NCBI GenBank assembly: GCA_965237985.1
Contig: OZ250161.1
Span: 1,550,001 to 1,614,000 of the forward strand
Length of the DNA: 64,000 nt
Direction: 5' to 3'
DNA from: G965212025 sp965237985
GTDB taxonomy: Bacteria; Pseudomonadota; Gammaproteobacteria; Poriferisulfidales; Oxydemutatoraceae
The notes below the pieces were generated by a model, which had not been told where the DNA came from, did no database searches, and saw only the letters and a program-made list of their open reading frames with translations. Each line of letters starts with the position of its first letter. Within the stretch, counting starts at the first letter, position 1. Positions 1 to 9,202 of the stretch are shown one piece after another. A program made the position numbers and the translations under genes.

Positions 1-104
1 GCAGCAGCATGGTGGTGACCGGGATTTCATTGGCACTGGTGCAATGGGTACATCATGAAACGTGCCGGCGCGGCACTGTCATGGCTCCCTATCGAGCGAG
101 GTGA
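1..104 (+). CDS. ftsW: FtsW C-terminal end (partial)
   Basis: An open frame enters from the left edge (codons from base 3) and stops with TGA at 102-104, five bases before murG. The visible tail contains a hydrophobic stretch followed by VHHETCRR and resembles the last membrane segment and cytoplasmic tail of FtsW, the septal peptidoglycan polymerase. The call leans on position: ftsW directly precedes murG in most gammaproteobacterial dcw clusters. Only about 33 residues are visible. Confidence 0.6.
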   Translation, partial: SSMVVTGISLALVQWVHHETCRRGTVMAPYRAR

Positions 105-108
105 GATC

Positions 109-1200
109 ATGATGAGGAAAGCAGGAAAGCCGGTGGTGGTGATGATGGGCGGAGGAACCGGCGGTCATGTTTTTACCGGGCTGGCTGTCGCTGAGCATTT
201 GCGTGCCCAACAAGTGGAAGTGATCTGGTGGGGCACCGGCAAGGGGCTGGAATCGCAAATTGTCCCGGCGGCGGGTTTCGCACTGCATATTTTACCAGCC
301 GCCGGCGTTCGGGGGAAAAAGCCAGGAGTCGTCCTAAAAGCTTGTTTTTCTTTATTGCTGGCTTTTTTCAAGGCACTTCGCATGCTTCTTGAACGGCGGC
401 CAGATGTTGTCGTCGGCATGGGCGGCTATGCTGCCGTGCCGGGTGCGCTTGCCGCTGTGCTGTGCCGGGTGCCTTTGCTAATCCACGAACAAAACATGGT
501 CCCCGGCCTGGCAAGCCGGATCCTTGCGCCATTCAGCAGAACGGTTTTAACCGGTTTTCCGACCAGGCTGCGTGGTGCACGTGCGCGTTGGGTGGGGGTT
601 CCCGTTCGCAAGGAAATCCTGTGCTCATCTGCCTTTCGGATACTGCCACGAAGCAGCGCCGCACCACTGCGTATATTGGTCATGGGCGGCAGCCAGGGGA
701 CAAAAGTGTTCAACCGGGTCGTGCCGGAAGCAGTTGCTTCGATTGCCGCCAAGCATCGACCTCAGGTGTTGATGCAAACCGGAGTGGCCGGGCAGGAAGC
801 GGTCAGGGAACGTGCCCGTGAATTAAACGTGAAACTGAAGCCCATTGCTTTCATCAAAGATATGGCTGCCGTATATGCTTGGGCGGACTTGTTGTTATGT
901 CGGGCAGGGGCTTCCACCATTGCGGAAATCAGCGCGGTGGGGATTGCTTCAGTGTTGGTTCCCCATCCTTATGTTGTGGATGACCACCAGAGAAAAAATG
1001 CACGTTATCTGGTATCCCGTGGTGCGGCAGTGCTTTTACCCCAGAAGCGCCTGACCGTGGCAACTCTGGCTGAAATTATCCTGTTTTTTCATTTTGATCG
1101 CGAGAAATTAGCGCGTACGGCGGCACAGGCACGTGCCCTGGCCTGCCCACGCGCCGCTGTGGAAATTTCCACAGCGGTGCGGAGATTGATCCGGTCATGA
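109..1200 (+). CDS. murG: UDP-GlcNAc:lipid I N-acetylglucosaminyltransferase MurG
   Basis: MurG adds GlcNAc to lipid I on the inner face of the cytoplasmic membrane, making lipid II. The start is placed at ATG 109 (GAGGTGAG upstream, next to the ftsW stop) rather than at the in-frame ATG at 55, giving 363 residues against 355 in E. coli. GGGTGGH at residues 14-20 is the glycine-rich loop with the conserved His; HEQN at 126-129 and GGSQG at 193-197 are the other family signatures. The C-terminal half has the nucleotide-sugar binding pattern RAGASTIAEI. The stop overlaps the murC start (ATGA), which suggests translational coupling. Confidence 0.95.
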   Translation: MMRKAGKPVVVMMGGGTGGHVFTGLAVAEHLRAQQVEVIWWGTGKGLESQIVPAAGFALHILPAAGVRGKKPGVVLKACFSLLLAFFKALRMLLERRPDVVVGMGGYAAVPGALAAVLCRVPLLIHEQNMVPGLASRILAPFSRTVLTGFPTRLRGARARWVGVPVRKEILCSSAFRILPRSSAAPLRILVMGGSQGTKVFNRVVPEAVASIAAKHRPQVLMQTGVAGQEAVRERARELNVKLKPIAFIKDMAAVYAWADLLLCRAGASTIAEISAVGIASVLVPHPYVVDDHQRKNARYLVSRGAAVLLPQKRLTVATLAEIILFFHFDREKLARTAAQARALACPRAAVEISTAVRRLIRS

Positions 1201-2618
1201 AGTTTGGTTTGCAATCGCGGCCGGTTCGCGAACTTGGACCAGTGCATTTTGTCGGCATCGGCGGCGTGGGAATGAGCGGTATTGCTGAAATCATGGTGAA
1301 ACTGGGCTGGCAGGTACAAGGTTCCGACCTTGTCGAAAGTACCGCTACCCGTCGTTTACGCATGTTGCAGGTCAAAGTGTTTATCGGACATCGGGCAGAA
1401 AATATGATTGGTTGTGCAGTGCTGGTGATTTCTTCTGCGGTACCCGGCACGAATGTGGAAATACGGGAAGCGCAAAAGCGACGCGTGCCGATCATCAAAC
1501 GTGCGGAAATGCTGGCTGAAATTATGCGTTTGCGTTTTGGCATTGCGGTTGCTGGAACCCATGGAAAAACCACCACGACCAGCCTGATATCAGCGGTCCT
1601 TTATGAGGTCGGCTTGGACCCCACTTACGTGACAGGGGGGCGAATTGAACATCTTGGTACCAACGCCAGTATTGGTGAAAGCCAGTATCTGGTAGTGGAG
1701 GCAGATGAAAGCGATGCGTCTTTTTTGCACCTGTACCCGATGATTTCCGTGGTCACCAATATAGACGACGATCACCTGGATCATTATGAAAACGATCCGG
1801 ATCGACTGCATGGTGCATTTGAGGTTTTTTTGAACAACCTTCCTTTTTATGGGATGGCGGCCATCTGCGGCGACGACAAAGGCTTGGTGGCATTGAAAAA
1901 TCGTGTTGCCCGGCGTTTTGTGACTTACGGCTTTAATGCCGGCAACGATTTGTGTGCCCGCCGGGTCGTTCCTTGCGGAACGCGTATGCAGTGCCTTGTC
2001 GATTTGCCATGGCGCGACAGTTCCCTGAAATTATCGTTGAACTTCCCCGGAGCCCACAATGTTCTAAATGCCTTGGCGACGTTTGCGACTTGCCATGAGC
2101 TCGAAGTTTCAGATAACGACATCGTTGGCGTGCTGGAAACTTTTCAGGGAATCTCCCGTCGTTTTCAGAGATACGGAAAATTTTTTTATGCCGGCAGGCA
2201 AGGTGAACTGGTCGATGACTATGCCCATCATCCGACTGAAATTGTTGCGACATTGGAGGCAGCAAGGGGGGTTTGGCCTGATCGACGGATCGTCTTGATT
2301 TTTCAGCCGCACCGTTATACGCGCACTGCCTTGCTGTTCGATAAATTTGTTGAAGTGCTGGCGAAAGTTGATGCACTGTTGTTGATGCCAGTGTACCCGG
2401 CGGGAGAAGAACCTCTGGCAGGGGCGGACAGCGTAGCGTTGCAACGGAGCCTGCGGGAGAACGGGTTTTCGCAAACACTACTGGTTGATACCGTCGAAGA
2501 AGTCCCGCAAGCGTTGTACGGCATGCTTCAGGATGGTGACATCGTGTTGACGATGGGGGCAGGCACGGTTGCGCAGCTGCCGCGCAGAATCGTGGCAGGA
2601 GACGGAGCGGAAGTATGA
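1197..2618 (+). CDS. murC: UDP-N-acetylmuramate--L-alanine ligase MurC
   Basis: MurC attaches L-Ala to UDP-MurNAc using ATP, the first peptide-stem step of peptidoglycan synthesis. The 473-residue product is full length. It has the N-terminal UDP-binding Rossmann motif VGIGGVGMSGIAE, the ATP loop GTHGKTTTT (residues 120-128), VEADESD in the central domain and DDYAHHPTEI in the C-terminal domain. It starts on the murG stop and in turn overlaps the next ORF by ATGA. Its last 41 codons are copied 374 bp downstream in a tandem duplication. Confidence 0.96.
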   Translation: MKFGLQSRPVRELGPVHFVGIGGVGMSGIAEIMVKLGWQVQGSDLVESTATRRLRMLQVKVFIGHRAENMIGCAVLVISSAVPGTNVEIREAQKRRVPIIKRAEMLAEIMRLRFGIAVAGTHGKTTTTSLISAVLYEVGLDPTYVTGGRIEHLGTNASIGESQYLVVEADESDASFLHLYPMISVVTNIDDDHLDHYENDPDRLHGAFEVFLNNLPFYGMAAICGDDKGLVALKNRVARRFVTYGFNAGNDLCARRVVPCGTRMQCLVDLPWRDSSLKLSLNFPGAHNVLNALATFATCHELEVSDNDIVGVLETFQGISRRFQRYGKFFYAGRQGELVDDYAHHPTEIVATLEAARGVWPDRRIVLIFQPHRYTRTALLFDKFVEVLAKVDALLLMPVYPAGEEPLAGADSVALQRSLRENGFSQTLLVDTVEEVPQALYGMLQDGDIVLTMGAGTVAQLPRRIVAGDGAEV

Positions 2619-3242
2619 CTCGGATGTCTGGTGCTGATTGCCTGTTGCGGGGCAGGATGTACTACAACCGCGATTTGTCCGGACTCGGCACTTGGCGGGT
2701 CGGAGGTCTCGGCGAACGGTTTCTTTGCCCCAGTGATGTCGAAGACCTGTCCTGTTTCCTGCGGCACTGTCAGCCCGATATCCCTGTATTTTTTCTCGGT
2801 CGCGGCAGTAATGTCTTGATCTCGGACGCTGGCATTAGTGGTTGCGTGGTCGGGCTCACCGGGGCACTCGAAGAAGTCCCGCAAGCGTTATACGGCGTGC
2901 TTCAGAATGGTGACATCGTGTTGACGATGGGAGCAGGCACGGTTGCGCAGCTGCCGCGTAGAATCGTGGCAGGCGACGGAGCGGAAGTATGACACGGATG
3001 TCTGGTGCCGATTGCCTGTTGCGGGGCAGGATGTACTACAACCGCGATTTGTCCGGACTCAGCACTTGGCGGGTCGGAGGTCCCGGCGAACGGTTTTTTT
3101 GTCCCAGCGATGTTGAAGACCTGTCCTGTTTCCTGCGGCACTGTCAGCCCGATATCCCTGTATTTTTTCTCGGTTGCGGCAGTAATGTTTTGATCTCGGA
3201 CGCTGGCATTAGTGGTTGCGTGGTCGGGCTCACCGGGGCACT
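2495..3242 (+). repeat. 374-bp tandem duplication across the murC/murB joint
   Basis: Bases 2495-2868 (end of murC plus start of murB) are repeated as 2869-3242. The spacing of 374 holds for the murC stop (2618 and 2992) and the murB start (2615 and 2989). The copies differ at roughly 17 positions by eye (about 4-5%), so the duplication is not fresh. 374 is not a multiple of three, so the joint creates a chimeric reading frame. Confidence 0.95.
2615..2992 (+). pseudogene. Chimeric ORF: MurB N-terminus fused to MurC C-terminus
   Basis: This 125-residue frame is made by the tandem duplication. Residues 1-84 equal the MurB N-terminus (TWRVGG, then GRGSN of the FAD site) and the rest equals the last 41 residues of MurC. 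It has neither the catalytic part of MurB nor the ATP-binding part of MurC, so no enzyme activity is expected. It is still open, starts on the murC stop and stops on the real murB start (ATGA), so its translation may carry ribosomes to murB. It keeps GRGSN where the intact copy has GCGSN. Confidence 0.85.
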
Positions 3243-3879
3243 GGCAAAACTCGAGCACGAGGGCGAAATCGTGCGGGTTGAAGCGGGGGGTACCTGCCGG
3301 CGGTTGGTGCGTTATTGTGTGGCCAGGGGGCTGGGTGGTCTGGAATTTCTGGTTGGTATCCCGGGGACCATAGGCGGGGCTTTGGCAATGAACGCCGGAG
3401 CACTGGGCAGTCAAATCTGGGACGCGGTCCGCATGGTGATCACTATCGACCGCCAGGGCCAGGTTCGCGAGCGGCCGGCGACGGATTTCAGATATGGCTA
3501 CCGGACTTTGAGCGGACCGAAAGAATGGTTTCTTGCCGCTGAGTTGGCGGTGCAACATCGTGATGCCAGGCTGTTGCGAGCCCGGGTGCGCGAAATACTC
3601 AGGCAACGCAAAGCCACGCAACCGGTAAGCACCTTTTCCTGCGGCAGTGTTTTCAAAAACCCGCATGGGGATTTTGCCGGTCGTTTGATCGAGAAATGTG
3701 GGCAGAAAGGACGCCGTACGGGAGGTGCCGAAGTTTCCCGTCGACACGCGAATTTTATCATCAATCATGGCCAGGCGACTGCCAGTGACATTCGTACATT
3801 GATCATGGAAGTGCAGAACGTGGTGTGGGAGAAAACAGCGGTGTTGCTGGAGCCCGAAGTAAAAATTCTCGAAGCATGA
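2989..3879 (+). CDS. murB: UDP-N-acetylenolpyruvoylglucosamine reductase MurB (type II)
   Basis: MurB is the FAD enzyme that reduces UDP-GlcNAc-enolpyruvate to UDP-MurNAc with NADPH. The 296-residue length and the motif CGSVFKNP (residues 218-225, catalytic Ser220) identify the type II form, unlike the longer E. coli type I. GCGSN (62-66), GIPGTIGGA (123-131), GGAEVS with HANFI (245-256) and the catalytic LEPE Glu (288) are present. The start lies on the stop of the chimeric duplicate. A Cys within the FAD loop, where the duplicate has Arg, is a small oddity. murB inside the dcw cluster is found in some but not all gammaproteobacteria. Confidence 0.95.
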   Translation: MTRMSGADCLLRGRMYYNRDLSGLSTWRVGGPGERFFCPSDVEDLSCFLRHCQPDIPVFFLGCGSNVLISDAGISGCVVGLTGALAKLEHEGEIVRVEAGGTCRRLVRYCVARGLGGLEFLVGIPGTIGGALAMNAGALGSQIWDAVRMVITIDRQGQVRERPATDFRYGYRTLSGPKEWFLAAELAVQHRDARLLRARVREILRQRKATQPVSTFSCGSVFKNPHGDFAGRLIEKCGQKGRRTGGAEVSRRHANFIINHGQATASDIRTLIMEVQNVVWEKTAVLLEPEVKILEA

Positions 3880-3886
3880 GTCGGGG

Positions 3887-4807
3887 GTGAAGAATTTTGG
3901 TAAAGTGGCGGTGCTGATGGGGGGGTGGTCGCCTGAGCGTGAAATTTCATTGGATGGTGGCGCGGCGGTACTGCGGGCATTGCAGGATTCGGGCGTAAAT
4001 GCCTGCGGCGTGGATTTGCGGGGGCCGGGGCGCGAGTTGCTGGTGGGGGAAACTTTCGAACGGGCCTTCATTATGTTGCACGGTCGTGGTGGGGAAGATG
4101 GAACTTTGCAGGGGATGCTGGAAATGCAGGGTGTTCCCTATACCGGCAGTGGTGTGGCGGTGTCGGCACTGTGCATGGACAAACTGTTTTGCAAGAAAGT
4201 GTGGCTTGGGGACGGCTTGCCAACCCCGAGCTTTGTGGAAATTCACGCTGGTGAATTTGATGCCAAGGGACTCATTGCACGCCTTGGCTTGCCACTTGGA
4301 CTCAAGCCGATTGCCGATGGATCAAGCCTGGGGATACGCAAGGTGAGCGAAGAAGCAGTGCTGGCAGACGCGCTGGCGGCCCCGAAAGCTACCCGACGCC
4401 TGATGTTCGCGGAACAGTGGATCAGCGGCGAGGAATATACGGTTGGTTTTATCGGGGACACCTTGTTGCCACCCATTCGCATCCGGACTGAGCGTGCTTT
4501 TTATGATTTCACGGCCAAGTACGAGGATGACAACACCCGCTTTGATTGTCCCGGTGGTCTGAGTGAAGGGGAAATCTCCGGTCTTCATGATTTGTGTGCC
4601 CGTGCCCGGTTCGCCGTGCATGCCGACGAGTGGGGCAGGATTGACTTGATGCGCGACCGGCAAGGTGGATGGTGGCTGATTGAAATAAATACGGTGCCGG
4701 GCATGACGGCACACAGTCTCGTGCCGATGGCCGCCAAAGCAGCCGGTAAAAGTTTTTCCGAACTGGCATTGGATATTCTTGCCACCAGTTTCCGGAGCGA
4801 AAACTGA
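3887..4807 (+). CDS. ddl: D-alanine--D-alanine ligase
   Basis: This ATP-grasp ligase makes D-Ala-D-Ala for the stem peptide. The 306-residue product starts with GTG at 3887, preceded by a GGGG run. Recognisable parts are VLMGGWSPEREISL at the N-terminus, MLHGRGGEDGTLQG, the flexible-loop region before SLGIRKV, and the C-terminal metal/ATP pattern EINTVPGMTAHSL. Its stop shares bases with the ftsQ start, as usual in ddlB-ftsQ pairs. Confidence 0.95.
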   Translation: MKNFGKVAVLMGGWSPEREISLDGGAAVLRALQDSGVNACGVDLRGPGRELLVGETFERAFIMLHGRGGEDGTLQGMLEMQGVPYTGSGVAVSALCMDKLFCKKVWLGDGLPTPSFVEIHAGEFDAKGLIARLGLPLGLKPIADGSSLGIRKVSEEAVLADALAAPKATRRLMFAEQWISGEEYTVGFIGDTLLPPIRIRTERAFYDFTAKYEDDNTRFDCPGGLSEGEISGLHDLCARARFAVHADEWGRIDLMRDRQGGWWLIEINTVPGMTAHSLVPMAAKAAGKSFSELALDILATSFRSEN

Positions 4808-5592
4808 TGGCACATTCCTGGAGACATTTTCGTAAAAGAATGTACAGCCTGACGGAATTGCTGATGTTTTTTTGTGCTTTCGGGGCACTGGTTTTCGTAT
4901 TTGCGCAAATCGCGCCGCAACTGCGCAGTCTTTTGTCGCCACCAGTGGTCAAAGTGCTTTTAAGCGGAAAACTTGTGCATGTTGATCCGGAGGAAGTGTA
5001 TTCGACATTTATCGGATTGGAAAAGCTGGATTTCTTTCACATGGATTTGCGGCACATGAAAGAACGTGTTGAAACCTTGCCTTGGGTGCACGCAGCCTCG
5101 ATCGAAAAAATCTGGCCACAGACCCTGCGAATCAAGATCATTGAGCGCACGGTGGTGTCTCGGTGGGGAGAAGGAAAATTGCTTGCCAGGAGTGGAATCG
5201 TTTATGAATCGGAAAGCTTTGACAGCAGCGTACTGCCGGTCCTGCGTGCTACACGTGGCCGCGAAGAATTTTTGCTGTCTGTTTATGAAAAATTTTCTGG
5301 TCGCTTGTCACAGTGTGGAATGCAGGTGCGGGGGCTGGAAGAAGACGGCTATGGTTCGCTCAACTTGTTGCTTGTCAATGGTGCCCTGGTGTTGTTTGGG
5401 CACTATGCGCCCGAAGAAAGGATGCGGCGTTTTCTAAATGTTTGCGCAGTCGCGCCAAAAGCATTGTTTGTCCATGCTGCACGCATGGATTTTCGACATT
5501 CATACGGCTTTGCAGTGACGTGGAAAGAAGGATTGGATGGTGTCATGAAGGAGATCTTTAGAAGTGGAATCCAGGCTGTGTACGGCGCTTGA
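4807..5592 (+). CDS. ftsQ: Cell division protein FtsQ
   Basis: FtsQ is a bitopic inner-membrane protein that links early and late divisome proteins through FtsB and FtsL. The 261-residue product has a short basic N-terminus, one membrane segment at about residues 14-35, then a POTRA-like region whose sequence LPWVHAASIEKIWPQTLRI matches the family. It overlaps ftsA by 29 bases, consistent with co-translation. Sequence conservation in this family is low; the call is secured by the domain pattern and by its place between ddl and ftsA. Confidence 0.93.
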   Translation: MAHSWRHFRKRMYSLTELLMFFCAFGALVFVFAQIAPQLRSLLSPPVVKVLLSGKLVHVDPEEVYSTFIGLEKLDFFHMDLRHMKERVETLPWVHAASIEKIWPQTLRIKIIERTVVSRWGEGKLLARSGIVYESESFDSSVLPVLRATRGREEFLLSVYEKFSGRLSQCGMQVRGLEEDGYGSLNLLLVNGALVLFGHYAPEERMRRFLNVCAVAPKALFVHAARMDFRHSYGFAVTWKEGLDGVMKEIFRSGIQAVYGA

Positions 5593-6802
5593 CATTGGCA
5601 CCAGTAAAGTCGCCACAGTGATTGGGGACATTCATGGCGAGAAAATCGACATCCTGGCGGTCGGTACGGCACCCTGTTATGGGCTGAAAAAAGGCGTGGT
5701 CAATGACATCAAGAAAACCGCCGAGGCCATACGTCACGCGGTGGAAGAAGCGCAGACCGTGTCTGGTTTTCGTATCGAGCAGTTACGTGTGGGGATTTCC
5801 GGCGGGCATATACAAAGCCTCAATTCCCAAGGGAGAGCCTCTATACGGGGTCAGGAAGTCAGTCAAAACGATATAGATCGTGCTATCGACGCGGCGCAGG
5901 CGGTCAAAATTTCGGACGACCGTAAAGTCGTCCACGTCATGCCACGCGATTTTCTTGTCGACGGCCAGGCCGGGATTAAAAACCCCTTGCAAATGTCTGG
6001 CAAGCTCCTGGATGTCAACGTGCATCTGGTGACTGGGTCAGAGTATGCGATACGCGATGTTGTCAAGTGCGTTAGACAATGTGGCCTGAAAGTGGCGGAA
6101 ACGGTTCTGGAGCAGATCGCGTCCAGTATGGCGGTTTTGACTGAAGGCGAACGGGAATTGGGCGTGTGCCTGGTGGATATTGGTGGTGGCACTTCTGATA
6201 TTGCCGTGTATAGCGGAGGCAATATCATTTTTTCTGAGGTGGTGCCGGTGGCAGGAGACCACGTCACCCATGATATTGCAGTGATGTTGCGTACGCAGAA
6301 AAAAGTTGCCGAAGAAATCAAATTGAAATACGGGACCTGCGATCCGAAGAAAAACAGTGACGAGGGAACGATTTCCGTTCCCGGAGTCGCCGCCCGCCCG
6401 GAGCGGAAATTCAGGCGCAGTTTTCTGAATGAAATCATCACAGCCCGCTACACGGAATTGTTTGAATTTGTTCGTGACCGCCTGGCAGTCGCCGAGGTGA
6501 CCGACCATGCTGTGTCTGGATTTGTTTTGACCGGCGGCAGTTCGAAACTGGAAGGTCTGGTCAGTCTGGCAGGAAAAATATTCAATGCTCCGACTCGCCT
6601 GGGGCGCCCGGGAGAAGGGATTAAGGGACTCGTCGAATTGGTGGATAACCCAATTTATGCCACCAGTGTAGGTCTTCTGCATTACGCAAAAAGCTGTGGT
6701 AGCGAGAGCAGATTAGAGACCAGTCGATTGTCATGGTTCAGCCAGTCTTTTCCATGGCTGAACTCGCATAGTTTTAAGAAGTTTTGGTCTAAGGGCCAGT
6801 AA
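5564..6802 (+). CDS. ftsA: Cell division protein FtsA
   Basis: FtsA is an actin-like ATPase that anchors FtsZ to the membrane and recruits later divisome proteins. The 412-residue product has the phosphate-1 motif LDIGTSKVATVIG near residue 10, VDIGGGTSDIAVY as phosphate-2, and LTGGSSKLEG as the adenosine motif. The C-terminus carries the expected amphipathic membrane-targeting helix, rich in Trp, Phe and Lys (around SWFSQSFPWL). The start at 5564 lies inside ftsQ. Confidence 0.96.
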   Translation: MESRLCTALDIGTSKVATVIGDIHGEKIDILAVGTAPCYGLKKGVVNDIKKTAEAIRHAVEEAQTVSGFRIEQLRVGISGGHIQSLNSQGRASIRGQEVSQNDIDRAIDAAQAVKISDDRKVVHVMPRDFLVDGQAGIKNPLQMSGKLLDVNVHLVTGSEYAIRDVVKCVRQCGLKVAETVLEQIASSMAVLTEGERELGVCLVDIGGGTSDIAVYSGGNIIFSEVVPVAGDHVTHDIAVMLRTQKKVAEEIKLKYGTCDPKKNSDEGTISVPGVAARPERKFRRSFLNEIITARYTELFEFVRDRLAVAEVTDHAVSGFVLTGGSSKLEGLVSLAGKIFNAPTRLGRPGEGIKGLVELVDNPIYATSVGLLHYAKSCGSESRLETSRLSWFSQSFPWLNSHSFKKFWSKGQ

Positions 6803-6821
6803 AATCAGGAGGGAAACCATC

Positions 6822-8006
6822 ATGTTTAATCTTTCAGGAGAATGTGTGCAGCCGACAACCATTAAAGTGGTTGGTGTTGGCGGTGCCGGTTGCAATGCTA
6901 TTAATTACATGCAAAGCAAGCAAATTGAAGGTGTTGAATACATTTCGGCAAATACCGACCTTCAGTGCCTGCAACAAAGTCAGTGTGAAAATGTTTTACA
7001 GCTTGGTGCTCGTAATTCTGGTGGCCAGGGTGCCGGTGCCGACCCGAAAAAGGGACGCGAAGCCGCCGTGGAGGACAGCGATGCTATTCGTGAATATCTG
7101 CAGGGCAGTAATATGGTTTTTATCGCTGCCGGCATGGGAGGTGGTACGGGAACTGGATCGGCGCCGGTTTTTTGTGAAATCGCTCGCAAAGCCGGGGCGC
7201 TCACGGTGGCAGTGGTTACCAAGCCTTTCCCGTTTGAAGGGGGTGGCCGCATGAAAATTGCCGAAGAAGGACTGGAAGAGTTGCGTAGTACAGTCGATTC
7301 ACTCATCGTGATTCCAAACGGGAAACTGTTGACCTTGTTACCCAAAGAAATTTCCTTTCTCGAAGCTTTTTCAGCTGCCAACGAGGTTCTTCATGGTGCG
7401 GTAAAGGGTATTGCGGAACTGATTACGCGGGTTGGTTTGATTAACCTGGATTTTGAAGACGTCAAGAAAGTGATGAGCAAAATGGGAGATGCGGTGATCG
7501 GAACAGGTCTTGCAAGTGGTGAACAACGTGCATACGAGGCGGTGCAGGCTGCTATTCACAACCCTCTATTGGAAGATGTGGATTTCTCGGGTGTCCGCGG
7601 CATTCTGGTCAATGTTGCTGCCGGCAAAGAATTCGAGCTGAAAGAGTATAAGGAAATTGGCGAGATCATAGAGTCGCTTGCAGACAAAGATGCTCTCATA
7701 TCGATTGGTGTGGTAGTGGATGAAAGCATGGGCGATGAGCTGCGCGTCACATTGGTGGCCACGGGGCTGGAGGGCAAGGGCAAGAAAGTTTTTCAGTCGG
7801 AGGAGCAGCTTGGCGAAAACGAGTCCTTTTCTCCGCTGCCTGTAACACTGACTGCCGACCTGGCGCCAGAGCGTAGATACGATGATTATGAAGCTCCTGC
7901 CTTTGACCGCAAAAAAAAGAATGCTGGTAAACCACCAGTCAGAACCGAGCATCAGGAAGGAGAGTTTCTCAATGTGCCGGCTTTTTTGCGCGACCAAGCG
8001 AATTGA
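6822..8006 (+). CDS. ftsZ: Cell division protein FtsZ
   Basis: FtsZ is the tubulin-like GTPase that forms the Z-ring. The 394-residue product has GVGGAGCNAI at the N-terminus, the tubulin signature GGGTGTGSAP, the T7 loop NLDFEDVKKVM, a variable linker and the conserved C-terminal peptide LNVPAFLRDQA that binds FtsA/ZipA. A strong ribosome site (AGGAGGG at about 6808) precedes the ATG, in line with the high level needed. In most relatives lpxC follows; here no gene follows directly. Confidence 0.97.
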   Translation: MFNLSGECVQPTTIKVVGVGGAGCNAINYMQSKQIEGVEYISANTDLQCLQQSQCENVLQLGARNSGGQGAGADPKKGREAAVEDSDAIREYLQGSNMVFIAAGMGGGTGTGSAPVFCEIARKAGALTVAVVTKPFPFEGGGRMKIAEEGLEELRSTVDSLIVIPNGKLLTLLPKEISFLEAFSAANEVLHGAVKGIAELITRVGLINLDFEDVKKVMSKMGDAVIGTGLASGEQRAYEAVQAAIHNPLLEDVDFSGVRGILVNVAAGKEFELKEYKEIGEIIESLADKDALISIGVVVDESMGDELRVTLVATGLEGKGKKVFQSEEQLGENESFSPLPVTLTADLAPERRYDDYEAPAFDRKKKNAGKPPVRTEHQEGEFLNVPAFLRDQAN

Positions 8007-9061
8007 TCAGTTGGTGTCGTGGTGTCGACTTGACGATGGGGGGCATCCCTGGAGTCTGAATGGTCAATCTTTTTGTCCCCATCAGGCAACAGCAACTTCG
8101 GGGCAGCGATACCTGCCTTCAGTTCTCGTTTTCATGGCTTGAGCTTCGTCATTCCCGCCTGTTTCAGGAAACCTCATTATCTTATTGGTTCGGGTTCATC
8201 GTCTGGAGAACATAATGGACAGGAAAGAGCCTCCATCAGGTTGAGTGACCGCATTTTGGCAGGGACGGGGGTTGGTTGCAAAGGCATCGGAGACGGAAGC
8301 ATTGTGCATCACGAATGACAGTGCTCCGATACTGGCTGGAGTGCCTCGAAGGGTGGCCTGCCAAGGTGTCGGTCAGGGCCTGCAGGCTGACCCCACACGC
8401 CGGTATCTTTGCGCAGAGAATTGTTGCCTGCAGAAGCGAGTCCCGGGCGGGCAGGTCTGCTGATACATTGCCGGGTGCCGTGAGGGGAAAAAAGTGAAAT
8501 GTTGTTGGCCAGGACCGGTTGGACGCAGCAGGGTAGGCAGTGAAAAGCCAGAGATGCGGCGTGTCCAGGACGATACAGTGGTACCGGGAAAGCACTCATT
8601 TGTACGATAGACAACAGGCTGTGGTGATCGGAGCATCTTTTCTGGTTGACCCGGGACGCGAACCGGAATGGCGACAAAGTGGTCAGGCAGGTAAAAAAGG
8701 CGGCGGCAGCCACGTGAAACAGAGTGAGAGACTGTCAGCTGTCACGAATGAACAGCCGTGGTCGTTCAGAGAGGGTGATTAGAGATGTTTTTGAGAAAAG
8801 CGACCATTCGGTCAAGGGAAGTGCAACAGAAGAAGCCAGATGGCGACAAAGTAACCGGACAGAAGTAACCGGGAGCGGGTCGTGTCCAAGAGAGAGAGCC
8901 GCTGGCTGACCAGACCCTCTGCCGATCGGCGCGACAAGCGGGGAACAAAGGTGTGACCGGGCAAACCCTGAGATGAGCCCGCCGACGGAGCTTCCACAGC
9001 TTTGACTTCCCGAAATATGTTTTCTCGATGACTCGCCCTGTTGGCGGATAAATGGCTGTAT
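8007..9061. other. Gene-poor stretch after ftsZ
   Basis: About 1.05 kb without a frame that I can support. Short frames on both strands (up to 134 residues) have no recognisable motif and no convincing ribosome site. I looked for remains of lpxC and secA, which often follow ftsZ, and saw none. No tRNA or structured RNA was recognised. It may be decayed sequence. Confidence 0.5.
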
Positions 9062-9202
9062 TCACTTGCCATCTGCTTCCGTTATCTCCCGCGGATAATT
9101 CTCCAAACCTTCTTCTCCATCGTCATCCTGAACAGGCACTTTATGCTCTGACTCCACCGCCTCCAGAGAATCCTTAAAAATTTCTTCTCCCTGGATAGGC
9201 GC
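9062..9202 (-). pseudogene. 3' part of a small gene split by the IS
   Basis: On the minus strand an acidic tail (containing EEIFKDSLEAVESEHK and ending EITEADGK) runs to TGA at 9062-9064. Its upstream side joins IS sequence at about 9202. The fragment at 10754-11007 on the same strand has a start codon and ribosome site but runs into the other IS end, so the two pieces may be one interrupted gene of about 130 residues. Function unknown; the joining is inference. Confidence 0.35.

Noticed and set aside
2902..4071. 389-codon open frame on the minus strand opposite murB and ddl
   Set aside because: It is antisense to murB, the most secure gene there, has no recognisable motif and covers the duplicated segment in the same way; it is a shadow of codon bias.
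8309..8713. 134-codon minus-strand frame in the gap after ftsZ
   Set aside because: Composition looks random (many Ser, Pro, Cys, His), no ribosome site, no motif.
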